A stretch of 64,000 nucleotides of DNA from Citrobacter sedlakii NBRC 105722 (lineage in GTDB: Bacteria; Pseudomonadota; Gammaproteobacteria; Enterobacterales; Enterobacteriaceae). The DNA lies in assembly GCF_000759835.1 (NCBI RefSeq), contig NZ_BBNB01000008.1, positions 142,744 through 206,743 on the forward strand. The letters are read 5' to 3'. The notes below the pieces were generated by a model. The model did no database searches, was not told where the DNA came from, and was given only the letters and a program-made list of their open reading frames with translations. Positions 41,810 through 50,360 of the stretch are shown in pieces. The position numbers and the translations under genes were made by a program. Each line of letters begins with the position of its first letter. The first letter of the stretch is position 1.

Positions 41810-41829
41810 AACATAGCAAAGGCTATATT
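41810..41829. promoter_or_regulatory. MntR box of sitABCD
   Basis: AACATAGCAAAGGCTATATT agrees with the MntR palindrome known from mntH and sitA (AACATAGC/GCTATGTT) except for one base in the right arm. It ends 36 bp before the sitA start. Confidence 0.85.
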
Positions 41830-41865
41830 CGATGAATAATTAACCACTTTATTATGAGGGATACT

Positions 41866-42783
41866 ATGCCGCACCTGCCCCGTTTAACATCGCTCCTGTT
41901 CACTGGCGCACTTGCCGTTTTTGCGCTGTCGCCTGCGTATGCAAAAGAGAAATTCAAAGTCATTACCACCTTCACGGTGATCGCTGACATGGCGCGAAAT
42001 GTCGCGGGCGATGCGGCAGACGTCAGCTCCATCACCAAGCCCGGCGCAGAAATTCATGAGTATCAACCCACGCCTGGCGACATTAAACGGGCACAAGGCG
42101 CGCAGTTGATCCTCTCTAATGGCCTGAATCTGGAACTGTGGTTTGCCCGCTTTTACCAGCATTTGGACGGCGTACCAGAAGTCACGGTCTCAAACGGCGT
42201 GAAGCCAATGGGCATCAGCGAAGGTCCCTATAACGGGAAGCCTAATCCGCACGCGTGGATGTCGGCAGAAAACGCCTTAATCTATGTCGATAATATTCGC
42301 GCTGCACTGGTGAAATACGATCCGGACAACGCCGCGGTTTACCAGAAAAACGCCGAGACCTATAAAGCGGAAATCCGCAAGGCGCTGGCTCCGTTACAGG
42401 CCGAACTGGCGAAGATCCCCGCCGACAAACGCTGGTTGGTCACCAGCGAAGGGGCTTTCTCTTACCTTGCGCGCGATAACGGGCTGAAAGAGCTTTATCT
42501 CTGGCCAATCAACGCCGATCAGCAGGGCACGCCGAAACAGGTGCGCAAAGTGATCGACGCCATCAAAGCGCACCACATCCCTGCGGTATTCAGTGAAAGC
42601 ACCGTCCCGGATAAACCTGCCCGCCAGGTGGCGCGGGAATCCGGCGCACACTATGGCGGCGTGCTGTATGTCGACTCCCTGAGCGCGGCAGACGGTCCGG
42701 TTCCGACCTATCTCGAGCTGCTGCGCGTCACCACTGAAACCATCGTCAAAGGGATTAACGACGGTCTGAGGAGCCAACCATGA
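41866..42783 (+). CDS. sitA: Manganese/iron-binding periplasmic protein SitA
   Basis: Periplasmic metal-binding protein of the SitABCD transporter (Mn2+, also Fe2+). 305 residues. A signal peptide ends near LSPAYAKE. Family metal ligands are seen in [11 protein letters not shown] and PNPHAWMS (His), an ESTVPDKP glutamate and a late aspartate (YVDSLS). I choose the ATG at 41866 because GAGGG is 5 nt ahead of it; the in-frame ATG at 41854 would overlap that ribosome site. Confidence 0.95.
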   Translation: MPHLPRLTSLLFTGALAVFALSPAYAKEKFKVITTFTVIADMARNVAGDAADVSSITKPGAEIHEYQPTPGDIKRAQGAQLILSNGLNLELWFARFYQHLDGVPEVTVSNGVKPMGISEGPYNGKPNPHAWMSAENALIYVDNIRAALVKYDPDNAAVYQKNAETYKAEIRKALAPLQAELAKIPADKRWLVTSEGAFSYLARDNGLKELYLWPINADQQGTPKQVRKVIDAIKAHHIPAVFSESTVPDKPARQVARESGAHYGGVLYVDSLSAADGPVPTYLELLRVTTETIVKGINDGLRSQP

Positions 42784-43595
42784 GTCCATCTGCGATTACC
42801 GTGAATCAGCTGACGGTGACGTATCGCAACGGTCACACCGCGCTGCGGGATGCCACGTTTCAGGTGCCGGGCGGCTCCATCGCCGCGCTGGTCGGGGTGA
42901 ACGGCTCGGGAAAATCGACGCTGTTTAAGGCGCTAATGGGCTTTGTCCGGCTGGCTGCAGGGAATATCGCCATTCTGCAACAGCCGGTGAGCAAGGCGCT
43001 GAAGCACAATCTGATCGCTTATGTGCCGCAGTCCGAAGAAGTGGACTGGTCTTTTCCGGTGCTGGTGGAAGATGTGGTGATGATGGGACGCTACGGTCAC
43101 ATGGGCTGGCTGCGCCGAGCGAGCGCGGAAGATCATGCGCGCGTCGACGCGGCGCTGGCACGGGTAGATATGCTGGCATACCGCCACCGCCAGATTGGTG
43201 AACTGTCCGGCGGGCAAAAAAAACGCGTATTTCTTGCCAGAGCGATCGCCCAGGAGGGTCAGGTGATCCTGCTGGATGAACCTTTCACCGGTGTGGACGT
43301 TAAAACCGAAGCCCGCATTATTGCGCTGTTGCGTGAACTGCGCGACGAGGGGCGCACCATGCTGGTATCGACGCATAATCTCGGCTCGGTAACCGAGTTT
43401 TGCGATTACACCGTGATGATCAAAGGCACGGTGCTGGCTAGCGGCCCTACCGATACCACCTTTACCGCCGAAAACCTGGAACTGGCGTTCAGCGGCGTTT
43501 TGCGACACGTCGCGCTCAGCGGCGGCGAAGAACATATCATTACTGATGATGAACGCCCGTTTATCGCCCGCCGTACGGTTGAGGGAGGTCAATGA
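42780..43595 (+). CDS. sitB: Manganese/iron ABC transporter ATP-binding protein SitB
   Basis: ATPase subunit of SitABCD. 271 residues. Walker [10 protein letters not shown] near residue 40, signature [14 protein letters not shown], Walker [13 protein letters not shown] and the switch histidine in STHNLG are all present. Overlaps sitA and sitC by 4 bp each. Confidence 0.96.
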   Translation: MSPSAITVNQLTVTYRNGHTALRDATFQVPGGSIAALVGVNGSGKSTLFKALMGFVRLAAGNIAILQQPVSKALKHNLIAYVPQSEEVDWSFPVLVEDVVMMGRYGHMGWLRRASAEDHARVDAALARVDMLAYRHRQIGELSGGQKKRVFLARAIAQEGQVILLDEPFTGVDVKTEARIIALLRELRDEGRTMLVSTHNLGSVTEFCDYTVMIKGTVLASGPTDTTFTAENLELAFSGVLRHVALSGGEEHIITDDERPFIARRTVEGGQ

Positions 43596-44452
43596 TGAAC
43601 TGGCTGACCGAGCCGTTTGGCTATCAGTACATGCTCAATGCAATGTGGGTCTCGGCGATGGTCGGCGGCCTGTGCGCATTTCTCTCCTGCTATTTGATGC
43701 TCAAGGGTTGGTCGCTGATTGGCGATGCGCTGTCGCATTCGATCGTGCCCGGCGTCGCCGGGGCGTTTATGCTGGGTCTTCCCTTCTCTGTCGGCGCGTT
43801 TCTTTCCGGCGGCCTGGCGGCGGGCAGTATGTTGTTTCTTAATCAGCGCTCCCGGTTAAAAGAGGACGCCATTATCGGTCTGATTTTTTCCTCATTTTTT
43901 GGCATCGGACTGTTTATGGTGTCACTAAACCCGATGTCGGTGAATATTCAGACGATAATCCTCGGTAACGTGCTGGCTATCGCGCCGGAAGACATTCTGC
44001 AGTTAGCAATTATCGGCGTGGTTTCTTTGCTCATCCTGTTGTTAAAGTGGAAAGACCTGATGGTCACCTTCTTTGATGAAAACCACGCCCGTTCAATTGG
44101 CCTGAACCCGGGTCGTCTGAAGCTGCTGTTTTTTACCCTGCTGTCGGTGTCGACCGTTGCCGCCCTGCAAACCGTTGGAGCCTTTCTGGTGATCTGCCTT
44201 GTGGTCACGCCCGGCGCAACGGCCTGGCTGTTAACCGACCGCTTTCCGCGTTTACTGACTCTCGCTGTCGCCATTGGTAGCCTGACCAGCTTCTTCGGCG
44301 CCTGGCTCAGCTACTGGCTGGACGGCGCCACCGGAGGAATTATCGTGGTCCTGCAAACATTACTGTTTTTGCTGACGTTTATATTTGCGCCGAAGCACGG
44401 ACTGCTCGCTAACCGACGTCGCGCACGCCTTAAGGAGCCGTCATGTTCTTAA
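43592..44452 (+). CDS. sitC: Manganese/iron ABC transporter permease SitC
   Basis: First of two membrane permeases of the transporter. 286 residues with seven to eight hydrophobic segments. Typical of the ABC-3 family are [20 protein letters not shown] near the N-terminus and [16 protein letters not shown] later. Overlaps sitB by 4 bp and sitD by 10 bp. Confidence 0.95.
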   Translation: MMNWLTEPFGYQYMLNAMWVSAMVGGLCAFLSCYLMLKGWSLIGDALSHSIVPGVAGAFMLGLPFSVGAFLSGGLAAGSMLFLNQRSRLKEDAIIGLIFSSFFGIGLFMVSLNPMSVNIQTIILGNVLAIAPEDILQLAIIGVVSLLILLLKWKDLMVTFFDENHARSIGLNPGRLKLLFFTLLSVSTVAALQTVGAFLVICLVVTPGATAWLLTDRFPRLLTLAVAIGSLTSFFGAWLSYWLDGATGGIIVVLQTLLFLLTFIFAPKHGLLANRRRARLKEPSCS

Positions 44453-45291
44453 GCACACTGCTTGAGCCTTTTCAGTTCGACTTTATGCTGAACGCCCTTG
44501 CCGTTTCCGTCATTGTCGCTATTCCCTGCGCGCTGCTGTCGGTCTTTCTGGTGCTGAAAGGCTGGGCGCTCATGGGTGATGCCATGAGTCACGCGGTGTT
44601 TCCGGGTATTGTGCTGGCGTATATCGTCGGTATTCCGCTGGCTATCGGCGCGTTTATCGCCGGGCTGTTTTGCGCTGTCGCCACGGGCTTTCTCGACGAT
44701 AACAGCCGCATTAAACGCGATACCATCATGGGGATCGTATTCTCTGGTATGTTTGGCGCAGGGCTGGTGCTGTACGTGTCAATTCAGTCTGAAGTGCATC
44801 TGGACCATATTCTGTTCGGCGACATGCTTGGGGTATCGCTGGTCGATATTCTGCAAACCGCGCTTATTGCCCTGGGGATCGCGCTGATTATCGGCGTAAA
44901 ATGGAAAGATTTGCTGCTGCACGCTTTCGATCCCCATCAGGCGAAAGCCTGTGGGCTGAACACCACGCTGCTGCATTACGGTCTGCTGTGCATGATCGCC
45001 CTGACCATTGTCGCGACGTTAAAATCGGTCGGCATTATTTTGTCGATTTCTCTGCTGATCGCCCCTGGCGCGATTGCCATTCTGCTCACCCGCCGTTTTG
45101 GCCACGCGCTGTTGCTGGCGGTGTTGCTGTCGACGATCAGCGCGTTTCTCGGGGTCTATTTATCCTTTTTCTTAGACAGCGCCCCTGCGCCAACGATTGT
45201 TGTGCTGTTTACGGTGATTTTTATCGTCGCGTTTATTTATTCATCCCTTCGCGATCGGCGATCTGAAATGCGGAGCCGCCAGCCCGTCTGA
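44443..45291 (+). CDS. sitD: Manganese/iron ABC transporter permease SitD
   Basis: Second permease, homologous to SitC. 282 residues with the paralogous motifs LKGWALMGDAMSHAVFPGIV and LIAPGAIAILLTRRFG. Last gene of the operon, followed by a hairpin terminator. Confidence 0.95.
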   Translation: MFLSTLLEPFQFDFMLNALAVSVIVAIPCALLSVFLVLKGWALMGDAMSHAVFPGIVLAYIVGIPLAIGAFIAGLFCAVATGFLDDNSRIKRDTIMGIVFSGMFGAGLVLYVSIQSEVHLDHILFGDMLGVSLVDILQTALIALGIALIIGVKWKDLLLHAFDPHQAKACGLNTTLLHYGLLCMIALTIVATLKSVGIILSISLLIAPGAIAILLTRRFGHALLLAVLLSTISAFLGVYLSFFLDSAPAPTIVVLFTVIFIVAFIYSSLRDRRSEMRSRQPV

Positions 45292-45303
45292 TTTCGTGGC
45301 ATA

Positions 45304-45333
45304 AAGAGGATCGCGACGTAGCGCTCCTCTTTT
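45304..45333 (+). terminator. sitABCD terminator
   Basis: Stem AAGAGGA/TCCTCTT with an 11-15-nt GC-rich apex that can extend it, then TTTT. 12 bp after the sitD stop. Confidence 0.7.
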
Positions 45334-45363
45334 ACGCTGATAAAATCGTTGAATGACATCGTT

Positions 45364-45379
45364 CGTGACCAAATTCACA
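45364..45379 (+). promoter_or_regulatory. CRP site and promoter of tnaCAB
   Basis: CGTGACCAAATTCACA: GTGA-N6-TCACA with one half-site mismatch. A -10-like TATATT (45424-45429) or TAATGT (45419-45424) follows at the distance expected for a class I CRP promoter. The tna operon is catabolite-controlled in E. coli. Confidence 0.75.
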
Positions 45380-45453
45380 ATTGAATGCACAAAGATTAGA
45401 CAAAAAGAGAAAATAACATAATGTATATTCGTGACTAATGGAGAACGTACATT

Positions 45454-45531
45454 ATGAACATCCTGACCACATCTTATAAAATGTCCAAATGGTTTAATAT
45501 TGACACCGTTATTGTCAATCACCGTCCTTAA
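45454..45531 (+). CDS. tnaC: Tryptophanase leader peptide TnaC
   Basis: 25-residue leader peptide that stalls the ribosome at its end when tryptophan is high, blocking Rho and so allowing tnaA-tnaB transcription. Sequence MNILTTSYKMSKWFNIDTV, then IVNHRP and stop. The residues essential for stalling in E. coli (Trp12, Asp16, Pro24) are Trp13, Asp17 and Pro25 here, with the same spacing; one residue is added before Trp. The stop is TAA rather than the TGA of E. coli. Ribosome site GGAG precedes it. Too short for ordinary gene callers. Confidence 0.94.
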   Translation: MNILTTSYKMSKWFNIDTVIVNHRP

Positions 45532-45788
45532 CGCCACATACGCCTCCACCGCAATATCATTGCAGGCTATTTATTTAGCCAGTAACTGATATCCCATACT
45601 TGTTTTTATGATTTCTGTTTCACCGCAGCGGTTTTGACTCGCCCTGATAAATTGGCGAAGGTCAGTCGTTTCGACGATCTACGGTTAATCATAAAGACGA
45701 ATTCGTATTGCGTCAGAAAAGTGGTTTTCATATTTCATGAATAACCCCGGGAATCGCGCGCCCAAAATAAAGATTAAAGGATGACATC
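45532..45788 (+). promoter_or_regulatory. tnaC-tnaA transcribed spacer (Rho attenuation region)
   Basis: 257 bp between leader and tnaA, a little longer than in E. coli. The first 40 nt after the tnaC stop are C-rich and G-poor (ACGCCACATACGCCTCCACC), as a rut site would be. The rest is AT-rich with no ORF of note; AAAGGA near the end is the tnaA ribosome site. Confidence 0.6.
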
Positions 45789-47204
45789 ATGAATAACTTT
45801 AAACATCTGCCAGAACCTTTTCGTATTCGCGTTATTGAACCGGTAAAACGCACCACCCGGGAGCATCGTGACAATGCGATTATTAACGCCGGGATGAACC
45901 CCTTCCTGCTGGATAGCGAAGATGTCTTTATTGATCTGCTGACTGACAGCGGCACCGGCGCCGTCACGCAAAATATGCAGGCGGCAATGATGCGCGGCGA
46001 TGAAGCTTACAGCGGCAGCCGAAGCTATTATGCGTTATGCAAAGCGGTGAACGATATTTTTGGTTATCAGTACACCATTCCAACGCACCAGGGGCGCGGC
46101 GCTGAACAAATCTACATTCCGGTGCTAATCAAAAAACGCGAGCAGGAAAAAGGCCTCGATCGCAGCAAAATGGTGGCTTTCTCCAACTATTTCTTCGACA
46201 CCACCCAGGGTCATAGCCAGATTAACGGCTGTACCGTTCGCAACGTCTACATTAAGGAAGCGTTTGATACTGCCGTTCGCAATGACTTTAAGGGTGATTT
46301 TGATCTGCAGAGTCTGGAGCATGAAATTGAAACCGTCGGCCCGAATAATGTCCCTTATATCGTGGCGACCATTACCTGTAACTCGGCGGGTGGCCAGCCG
46401 GTTTCGCTCGCGAACCTGAAAGCGATGTACGCTATCGCGAAGAAGTACGATATTCCGGTGGTAATGGACTCGGCGCGCTTTGCGGAAAACGCCTGGTTTA
46501 TTCAGCAACGAGAGCCGGGTTATCAGGACTGGACCATTGAAGAGATCACCCGCGAGACCTATAAGTATGCGGATATGCTCGCCATGTCAGCGAAGAAGGA
46601 TGCCATGGTGCCAATGGGCGGGCTGCTGTGCATTAAAGACGACAGTTTCCTCGATGTGTATACCGAATGCAGGACGATTTGCGTGGTGCAGGAAGGCTTC
46701 CCGACATACGGCGGGCTGGAAGGCGGCGCAATGGAGCGTCTGGCCGCGGGCCTCTACGATGGGATGAACCAGGACTGGCTATCCTACCGCATCGCGCAGG
46801 TTCAGTACCTGGTAGACGGCCTGGAAGCCATCGGCGTGACCTGTCAGCAAGCGGGCGGGCATGCGGCATTCGTCGACGCCGGTAAGCTGCTGCCGCATAT
46901 TCCTGCTGAGCAGTTCCCGGCCCAGGCGTTGGCCTGCGAACTGTATAAAGTCGCGGGCATTCGCGCCGTCGAGATTGGGTCATTCCTGCTTGGCCGCGAT
47001 CCGAAAACCGGCAAGCAGCTACCGTGTCCGGCCGAGCTGCTGCGCTTAACCATCCCCCGCGCGACGTACACCCAAACGCATATGGACTTTATTATTGAAG
47101 CCTTCGGACACGTCAAAGAGAATGCCCATAATATTAAAGGGTTAACCTTCACCTACGAGCCAAAAGTCTTACGTCACTTTACCGCGCGACTCGCGGAAGT
47201 GTAA
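45789..47204 (+). CDS. tnaA: Tryptophanase
   Basis: PLP enzyme that splits tryptophan to indole, pyruvate and ammonia. 471 residues, same as E. coli, with very similar sequence from [20 protein letters not shown] to HFTARLAEV. The PLP lysine is in [15 protein letters not shown] (about 270). Cofactor and substrate loops ([19 protein letters not shown]) are intact. Related tyrosine phenol-lyase is less likely, because the sequence follows tryptophanase and a TnaC leader precedes it. An intact gene predicts an indole-positive organism. Confidence 0.98.
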   Translation: MNNFKHLPEPFRIRVIEPVKRTTREHRDNAIINAGMNPFLLDSEDVFIDLLTDSGTGAVTQNMQAAMMRGDEAYSGSRSYYALCKAVNDIFGYQYTIPTHQGRGAEQIYIPVLIKKREQEKGLDRSKMVAFSNYFFDTTQGHSQINGCTVRNVYIKEAFDTAVRNDFKGDFDLQSLEHEIETVGPNNVPYIVATITCNSAGGQPVSLANLKAMYAIAKKYDIPVVMDSARFAENAWFIQQREPGYQDWTIEEITRETYKYADMLAMSAKKDAMVPMGGLLCIKDDSFLDVYTECRTICVVQEGFPTYGGLEGGAMERLAAGLYDGMNQDWLSYRIAQVQYLVDGLEAIGVTCQQAGGHAAFVDAGKLLPHIPAEQFPAQALACELYKVAGIRAVEIGSFLLGRDPKTGKQLPCPAELLRLTIPRATYTQTHMDFIIEAFGHVKENAHNIKGLTFTYEPKVLRHFTARLAEV

Positions 47205-47214
47205 TTAACCCTGA

Positions 47215-47251
47215 CGCCAGCGGCGTTATCGCCTTGATAACGCCGCTGGCG
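47215..47251 (+). other. Perfect hairpin between tnaA and tnaB
   Basis: 16-bp perfect stem (CGCCAGCGGCGTTATC and its complement) with the 5-nt loop GCCTT, 10 nt after the tnaA stop. No T-run follows, so it probably stabilises the tnaA 3' end or lowers tnaB expression rather than terminating fully. Confidence 0.75.
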
Positions 47252-47321
47252 AATTCAAGCCTGGCATTATTGTTATTCCTGACGACAACACCGACTTAGC
47301 CGTTATCATTAAGGGAACGCC

Positions 47322-48569
47322 ATGGACGAAGACGCAAATAAAAAACACTCCTCATTCTGGGGAATTATGGTGATTGCCGGCACCGTTATTGGTGGCGGGA
47401 TGTTTGCTTTACCGGTTGACCTTGCTGGCGCGTGGTTTTTCTGGGGGGCGTTTATTTTAATTATCTCCTGGTTTTCCATGTTGCATTCCGGGTTATTGTT
47501 ATTAGAAGCCAACCTTAATTACCCCGTAGGATCCAGCTTTAACACCATTACGAAAGATTTAATAGGCGCGAAGTGGAACATCATCAGCGGTATCACCGTC
47601 GCTTTCGTGTTATATATTTTGACCTATGCCTATATTTCGGCGAACGGGGCAATCATTAGCGAAACCATTGCGATTAACACCGGCACACATGTGAATCCGA
47701 GGATCGTGGGCATAGGTAGCGCAATCTTCGTCGCCAGCATTTTGTGGATCAGTTCTCTCGCCGCCAGTCGCATCACCTCTTTTTTTCTCGGCATTAAGAT
47801 CATTGCCTTTATCGTGGTGTTCGGCTCATTCTTCTTTCAGGTTGACTATTCCATTCTCAGGGACATCGCCGAGCCACAGGCCAATCGCACCTATCTGCCC
47901 TATATTTTGATGGCGGTTCCGGTCTGCCTGGCTTCGTTCGGTTTTCACGGCAATATTCCCAGCCTGATTATCTGTTACGGCAAGAGAAAGGATAAGCTGA
48001 TCAAAAGCATCGTCTTTGGTTCACTGCTGGCGCTGGTGATTTATCTGTTCTGGCTGTACTGCACGATGGGCAATATTCATCGCAGCAACTTCAAGGAGAT
48101 CATCGCCTCAGGCGGCAATGTTGATTCGCTGGTAAAGTCATTTTTAGGCACTAACCAACATGGCATTATCGAGTTTTTTCTGCTGATCTTTTCTAACCTT
48201 GCGGTAGCCAGTTCATTCTTTGGCGTCACGCTGGGGCTGTTCGACTACCTGGCGGATCTGTTCAAAATCGACAATTCCCCCCTCGGGCGATTCAAAACCC
48301 TGCTGTTTACCTTTTTACCTCCGGCTGCGTTGTACCTGCTGTTCCCAAACGGTTTTATCTACGCGATTGGCGGAGCCGGGCTGTGTGCCACCATCTGGGC
48401 GGTTATCGTGCCGGCATTCCTTGCGTTGAAATCGCGTGAACGCTTTCCGGATAAAATGTTCACCGTATGGGGCGGCAGAGCGATCCCCATGGTGGTGATA
48501 TTTTTCGGCATTACGGTCATTCTTTGCTGGTTCGGCAGCACCTTTAACCTCCTGCCACGGTTTGGCTAA
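47322..48569 (+). CDS. tnaB: Low-affinity tryptophan permease TnaB
   Basis: Inner membrane tryptophan transporter of the aromatic amino acid/HAAAP family, supplying tryptophanase. 415 residues, E. coli length, about 11 membrane helices. MVIAGTVIGGGMFALPVDLAG opens the first helix; SFGFHGNIPSLI and SSFFGVTLGLFDYLADLFK are the conserved family segments. 117 bp downstream of tnaA. Confidence 0.97.
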   Translation: MDEDANKKHSSFWGIMVIAGTVIGGGMFALPVDLAGAWFFWGAFILIISWFSMLHSGLLLLEANLNYPVGSSFNTITKDLIGAKWNIISGITVAFVLYILTYAYISANGAIISETIAINTGTHVNPRIVGIGSAIFVASILWISSLAASRITSFFLGIKIIAFIVVFGSFFFQVDYSILRDIAEPQANRTYLPYILMAVPVCLASFGFHGNIPSLIICYGKRKDKLIKSIVFGSLLALVIYLFWLYCTMGNIHRSNFKEIIASGGNVDSLVKSFLGTNQHGIIEFFLLIFSNLAVASSFFGVTLGLFDYLADLFKIDNSPLGRFKTLLFTFLPPAALYLLFPNGFIYAIGGAGLCATIWAVIVPAFLALKSRERFPDKMFTVWGGRAIPMVVIFFGITVILCWFGSTFNLLPRFG

Positions 48570-48582
48570 ACCGAAATGGAAT

Positions 48583-48606
48583 GAGGATCGAGAAGTCTCG
48601 ATCCTC
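48583..48606 (+). terminator. tnaCAB terminator
   Basis: 10-bp stem GAGGATCGAG/CTCGATCCTC with loop AAGT, followed by GCTTTCCC. Weak T-tract, but position and stem support termination. Confidence 0.65.
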
Positions 48607-48713
48607 GCTTTCCCTGAGTTGCTTATCTCCGTTATCATAAGCCCCTTATGTGATAACAACGAAAACGAAAAGCATCGCAATCCGTTTAAATTCAGGGAAC
48701 TGGACACAACTTC
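48607..48713 (+). promoter_or_regulatory. Probable relic of the ancestral mutS promoter region
   Basis: Gene-free stretch before the displaced mutS start. It contains an inverted repeat GTTATCA (48631-48637) and TGATAAC (48651-48657). No clear -35/-10 pair; assignment rests on its position upstream of the relic at 48714. Confidence 0.4.
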
Positions 48714-48761
48714 ATGAGTACAATCGATAATCTCGACGCCCATACCCCAATGATGCATTAG
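48714..48761 (+). pseudogene. mutS': Displaced 5' end of ancestral mutS
   Basis: A 16-codon reading frame translating MSTIDNLDAHTPMMH followed by TAG. E. coli MutS begins MSAIENFDAHTPMMQQ, so 11 of the first 14 residues match. Homology stops after ATGATGCA, exactly where the live mutS at 50361 resumes with ATGATGCAGCAG. The best reading is the original mutS start, cut off by insertion of the segment that follows. It is unlikely to be functional by itself. Confidence 0.8.
48741..48757. other. Putative left attachment site (attL-like) in old mutS
   Basis: CATACCCCAATGATGCA. It matches 50394-50410 within live mutS (CACACGCCCATGATGCA) at 14 of 17 positions, with the last 8 bp identical. The three differences are at third codon positions (T/C, C/G, A/C). 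The two copies bound a 1.6-kb segment. Confidence 0.6.
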
Positions 48762-48854
48762 TGTGTTGATATTGATAAATAACGATTATTTTCATAAAAA
48801 TACCAAAAACTGCATTTCAGCCTACATTTATTTAACTAACTGATTTTACGAACA

Positions 48855-48884
48855 TTGTTTGCCATACTCGTCTGGCGTTATACT
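48855..48884 (+). promoter_or_regulatory. Candidate fic promoter
   Basis: -35 TTGTTT (48855-48860) and -10 TATACT (48879-48884), 18 bp apart, 40 bp before the chosen fic start. The upstream in-frame ATG at 48855 would lie within the -35 element. Confidence 0.45.
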
Positions 48885-48923
48885 TCCTCTGTTTTTCTCC
48901 CTCTAATAACACAGGGCATCTCC

Positions 48924-49541
48924 ATGAGCCGATACCATGTATCCAGCAGTGAAGGCCAGTATGAGAAAGACTCTGGCGAGCAGGTTTTGGCTAACAAGCT
49001 GGGGATCGCGACTTCTGATGAGATGAATGAGGCTGAACTTGTCCTGTTAGAACAACTCTACCAGTCCGTTTTTGAAGAACAGTTTCCGGAAGGACAGCTC
49101 AGCGTCGCCATGCTAAAACGCTGGCACCACCGCTGGTTAGGTAACATCTACGAGTGGGCTGGACAAGAAAGAACGGTTAACATCAGCAAAGGCGGCTTTA
49201 TGTTTGCCCCCTCAGCACAGTTACCAAAACTACTGAACGAATTCGATACCAAATATCTTGCTCCTTTCACGCCATGTAGCGGCATGGACGAAGAACAACT
49301 CATCACCGCTATCGCCATCACCCATGTCGAGCTAATACTTATCCATCCATTCAGAGAGGGAAACGGACGCCTGTCGCGGCTGCTGGCCGACGTGATGGCC
49401 GTTCAGGGAGGGTACAAACCGCTGGATTATCAAAGCTGGGAGCAAAACAAAGCCCAGTATATCTCGGCCATCCATGCTGGCATATCAATGGACTACGAAC
49501 CGATGAAACACTGGGTCAGTGAGGGATTAAGAAGGGATTAA
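48924..49541 (+). CDS. Fic/DOC family protein (predicted AMP-transferase)
   Basis: 205-residue protein with the complete Fic catalytic motif HPFREGNGRLSR near residue 150; the family transfers AMP (or similar groups) to a hydroxyl side chain of a target protein. The beta-flap region (SKGGFMFAPSAQL) and the WLGNIYEWAGQERTVN helix are typical. It is not E. coli fic, whose motif is degenerate. No inhibitory helix motif is obvious inside it, so it would need a separate antitoxin. Start at 48924 rather than 48855. It lies in the segment bounded by the two mutS starts. Target unknown. Confidence 0.85.
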   Translation: MSRYHVSSSEGQYEKDSGEQVLANKLGIATSDEMNEAELVLLEQLYQSVFEEQFPEGQLSVAMLKRWHHRWLGNIYEWAGQERTVNISKGGFMFAPSAQLPKLLNEFDTKYLAPFTPCSGMDEEQLITAIAITHVELILIHPFREGNGRLSRLLADVMAVQGGYKPLDYQSWEQNKAQYISAIHAGISMDYEPMKHWVSEGLRRD

Positions 49542-49702
49542 GCAAGGCGAAGATGGGCGAACTTTTTACGTATCGCTTCAAGGGAAGCTTCGATCTTCTC
49601 GGAGGACTGCCCTGTTTCAACAGCCGTAGATGTTGCTACCGAGCGAACGATGTCAGCGCGAGATGGCTTAGCGTAGCTTGCCTGAGTTTTTTTGTTGTTC
49701 AT
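49538..49702 (-). CDS. Small protein convergent to fic, possible antitoxin
   Basis: 54 residues, preceded by a strong ribosome site (GGAG, 5 nt from the ATG at 49702). Its stop overlaps the fic stop by 4 bp on the other strand. The segment STAVETGQ partly resembles the Fic-inhibitory helix motif (S/T)xxxE(G/N): Ser and Glu are right, but Thr replaces Gly/Asn and Gly comes one later. A basic helix follows (EASLEAIRKKFAHLRLA). Known Fic antitoxins are normally encoded upstream on the same strand, so the role is only a suggestion. Confidence 0.5.
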   Translation of the reverse strand: MNNKKTQASYAKPSRADIVRSVATSTAVETGQSSEKIEASLEAIRKKFAHLRLA

Positions 49703-49863
49703 AAACACTCCTGAAAAGCAGAATCTGGGCTGAAAGACATCGTTCAAACAGTATACCAAAACTTCTACGCAAATTCATATCAACCCTCCTTAAAGGTTCA
49801 CGCAGCGCCCAGGATTTTTTAGCAATATAAAGCCTTTGCTTCTCGCGTCTCCGCATCCGGTTT

Positions 49864-50213
49864 TCATCTGGTCAACTTCATAGTTTCAATGAATTTGCGA
49901 GCAGTCTCGCGTGACTGATCAATGCTGGCAGAATCTGAGACATTACTAATAGTAGATCTGATAACCTGTTTTAACGCCTTGCCACCTGTCGCTTGTCTGC
50001 TGATGACATACCTCGTTGAAGGATACAGGTCTTTTTGGCGGCACTGATTTTGACACCACAACCTACGGGTGAATCCCTGTGGTTGTCAGTGATAAGATAC
50101 GGCTTTCGTTCAGGACTGGGTAAGTAGACACCTCGCTCTTGCTGGCCGATATCTGGTTTGACGTCGCTAGATAACTCATTGATTATAATCGACTGAGTGA
50201 GTGTCATTTTCAT
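49864..50213 (-). pseudogene. Tyrosine-type integrase remnant, frameshifted
   Basis: Two minus-strand frames together resemble the N-terminus of a phage/island integrase. The first (50213 downward) holds KPYLITDNHRDSPVGCGVKI and SAAKKTCILQR; the second continues with YVISRQATGGKALKQ, VIRSTISNVSDSASIDQSRE and TARKFIETMKLTR, the usual 'GVRV...SGSK.Y...R..G....TIG....S...AR..A' pattern. A frame change occurs near 50000-50020 and the catalytic C-terminal domain is missing. It reads away from mutS, with its 5' end beside the mutS junction, as in an integrated element. Confidence 0.65.
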
Positions 50214-50217
50214 TTAA

Positions 50218-50285
50218 TGTATACCAGCAAGCCAGAGTATATACCCGAAACTAACCGGTAGACTTCTGGTATACAAATTTATGGG
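50218..50285. repeat. Inverted repeat between integrase remnant and mutS
   Basis: TGTATACCAG (50218-50227) and its exact complement CTGGTATACA (50276-50285), 48 bp apart. A related CAGTATACC occurs near 49749. Such repeats could be integrase arm sites or an operator; nothing else is evident in the 147 bp before mutS. Confidence 0.5.
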
Positions 50286-50360
50286 TTTATGTGGGTTCAA
50301 GGAGGTTTCACTTGGGGCCATTTGAGCACGTAAAAGACTTAAAAAACGAGTAAAATCAAT

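Noticed and set aside
45789..47204. Tyrosine phenol-lyase instead of tryptophanase
   Set aside because: The N-terminus and active-site segments follow tryptophanase nearly residue for residue, and a TnaC leader and TnaB permease flank it.
49668..49856. 62-codon minus-strand open frame between the small fic partner and the integrase remnant
   Set aside because: Overlaps the better-supported 54-codon ORF in another frame, lacks a ribosome site and resembles nothing I recognise.
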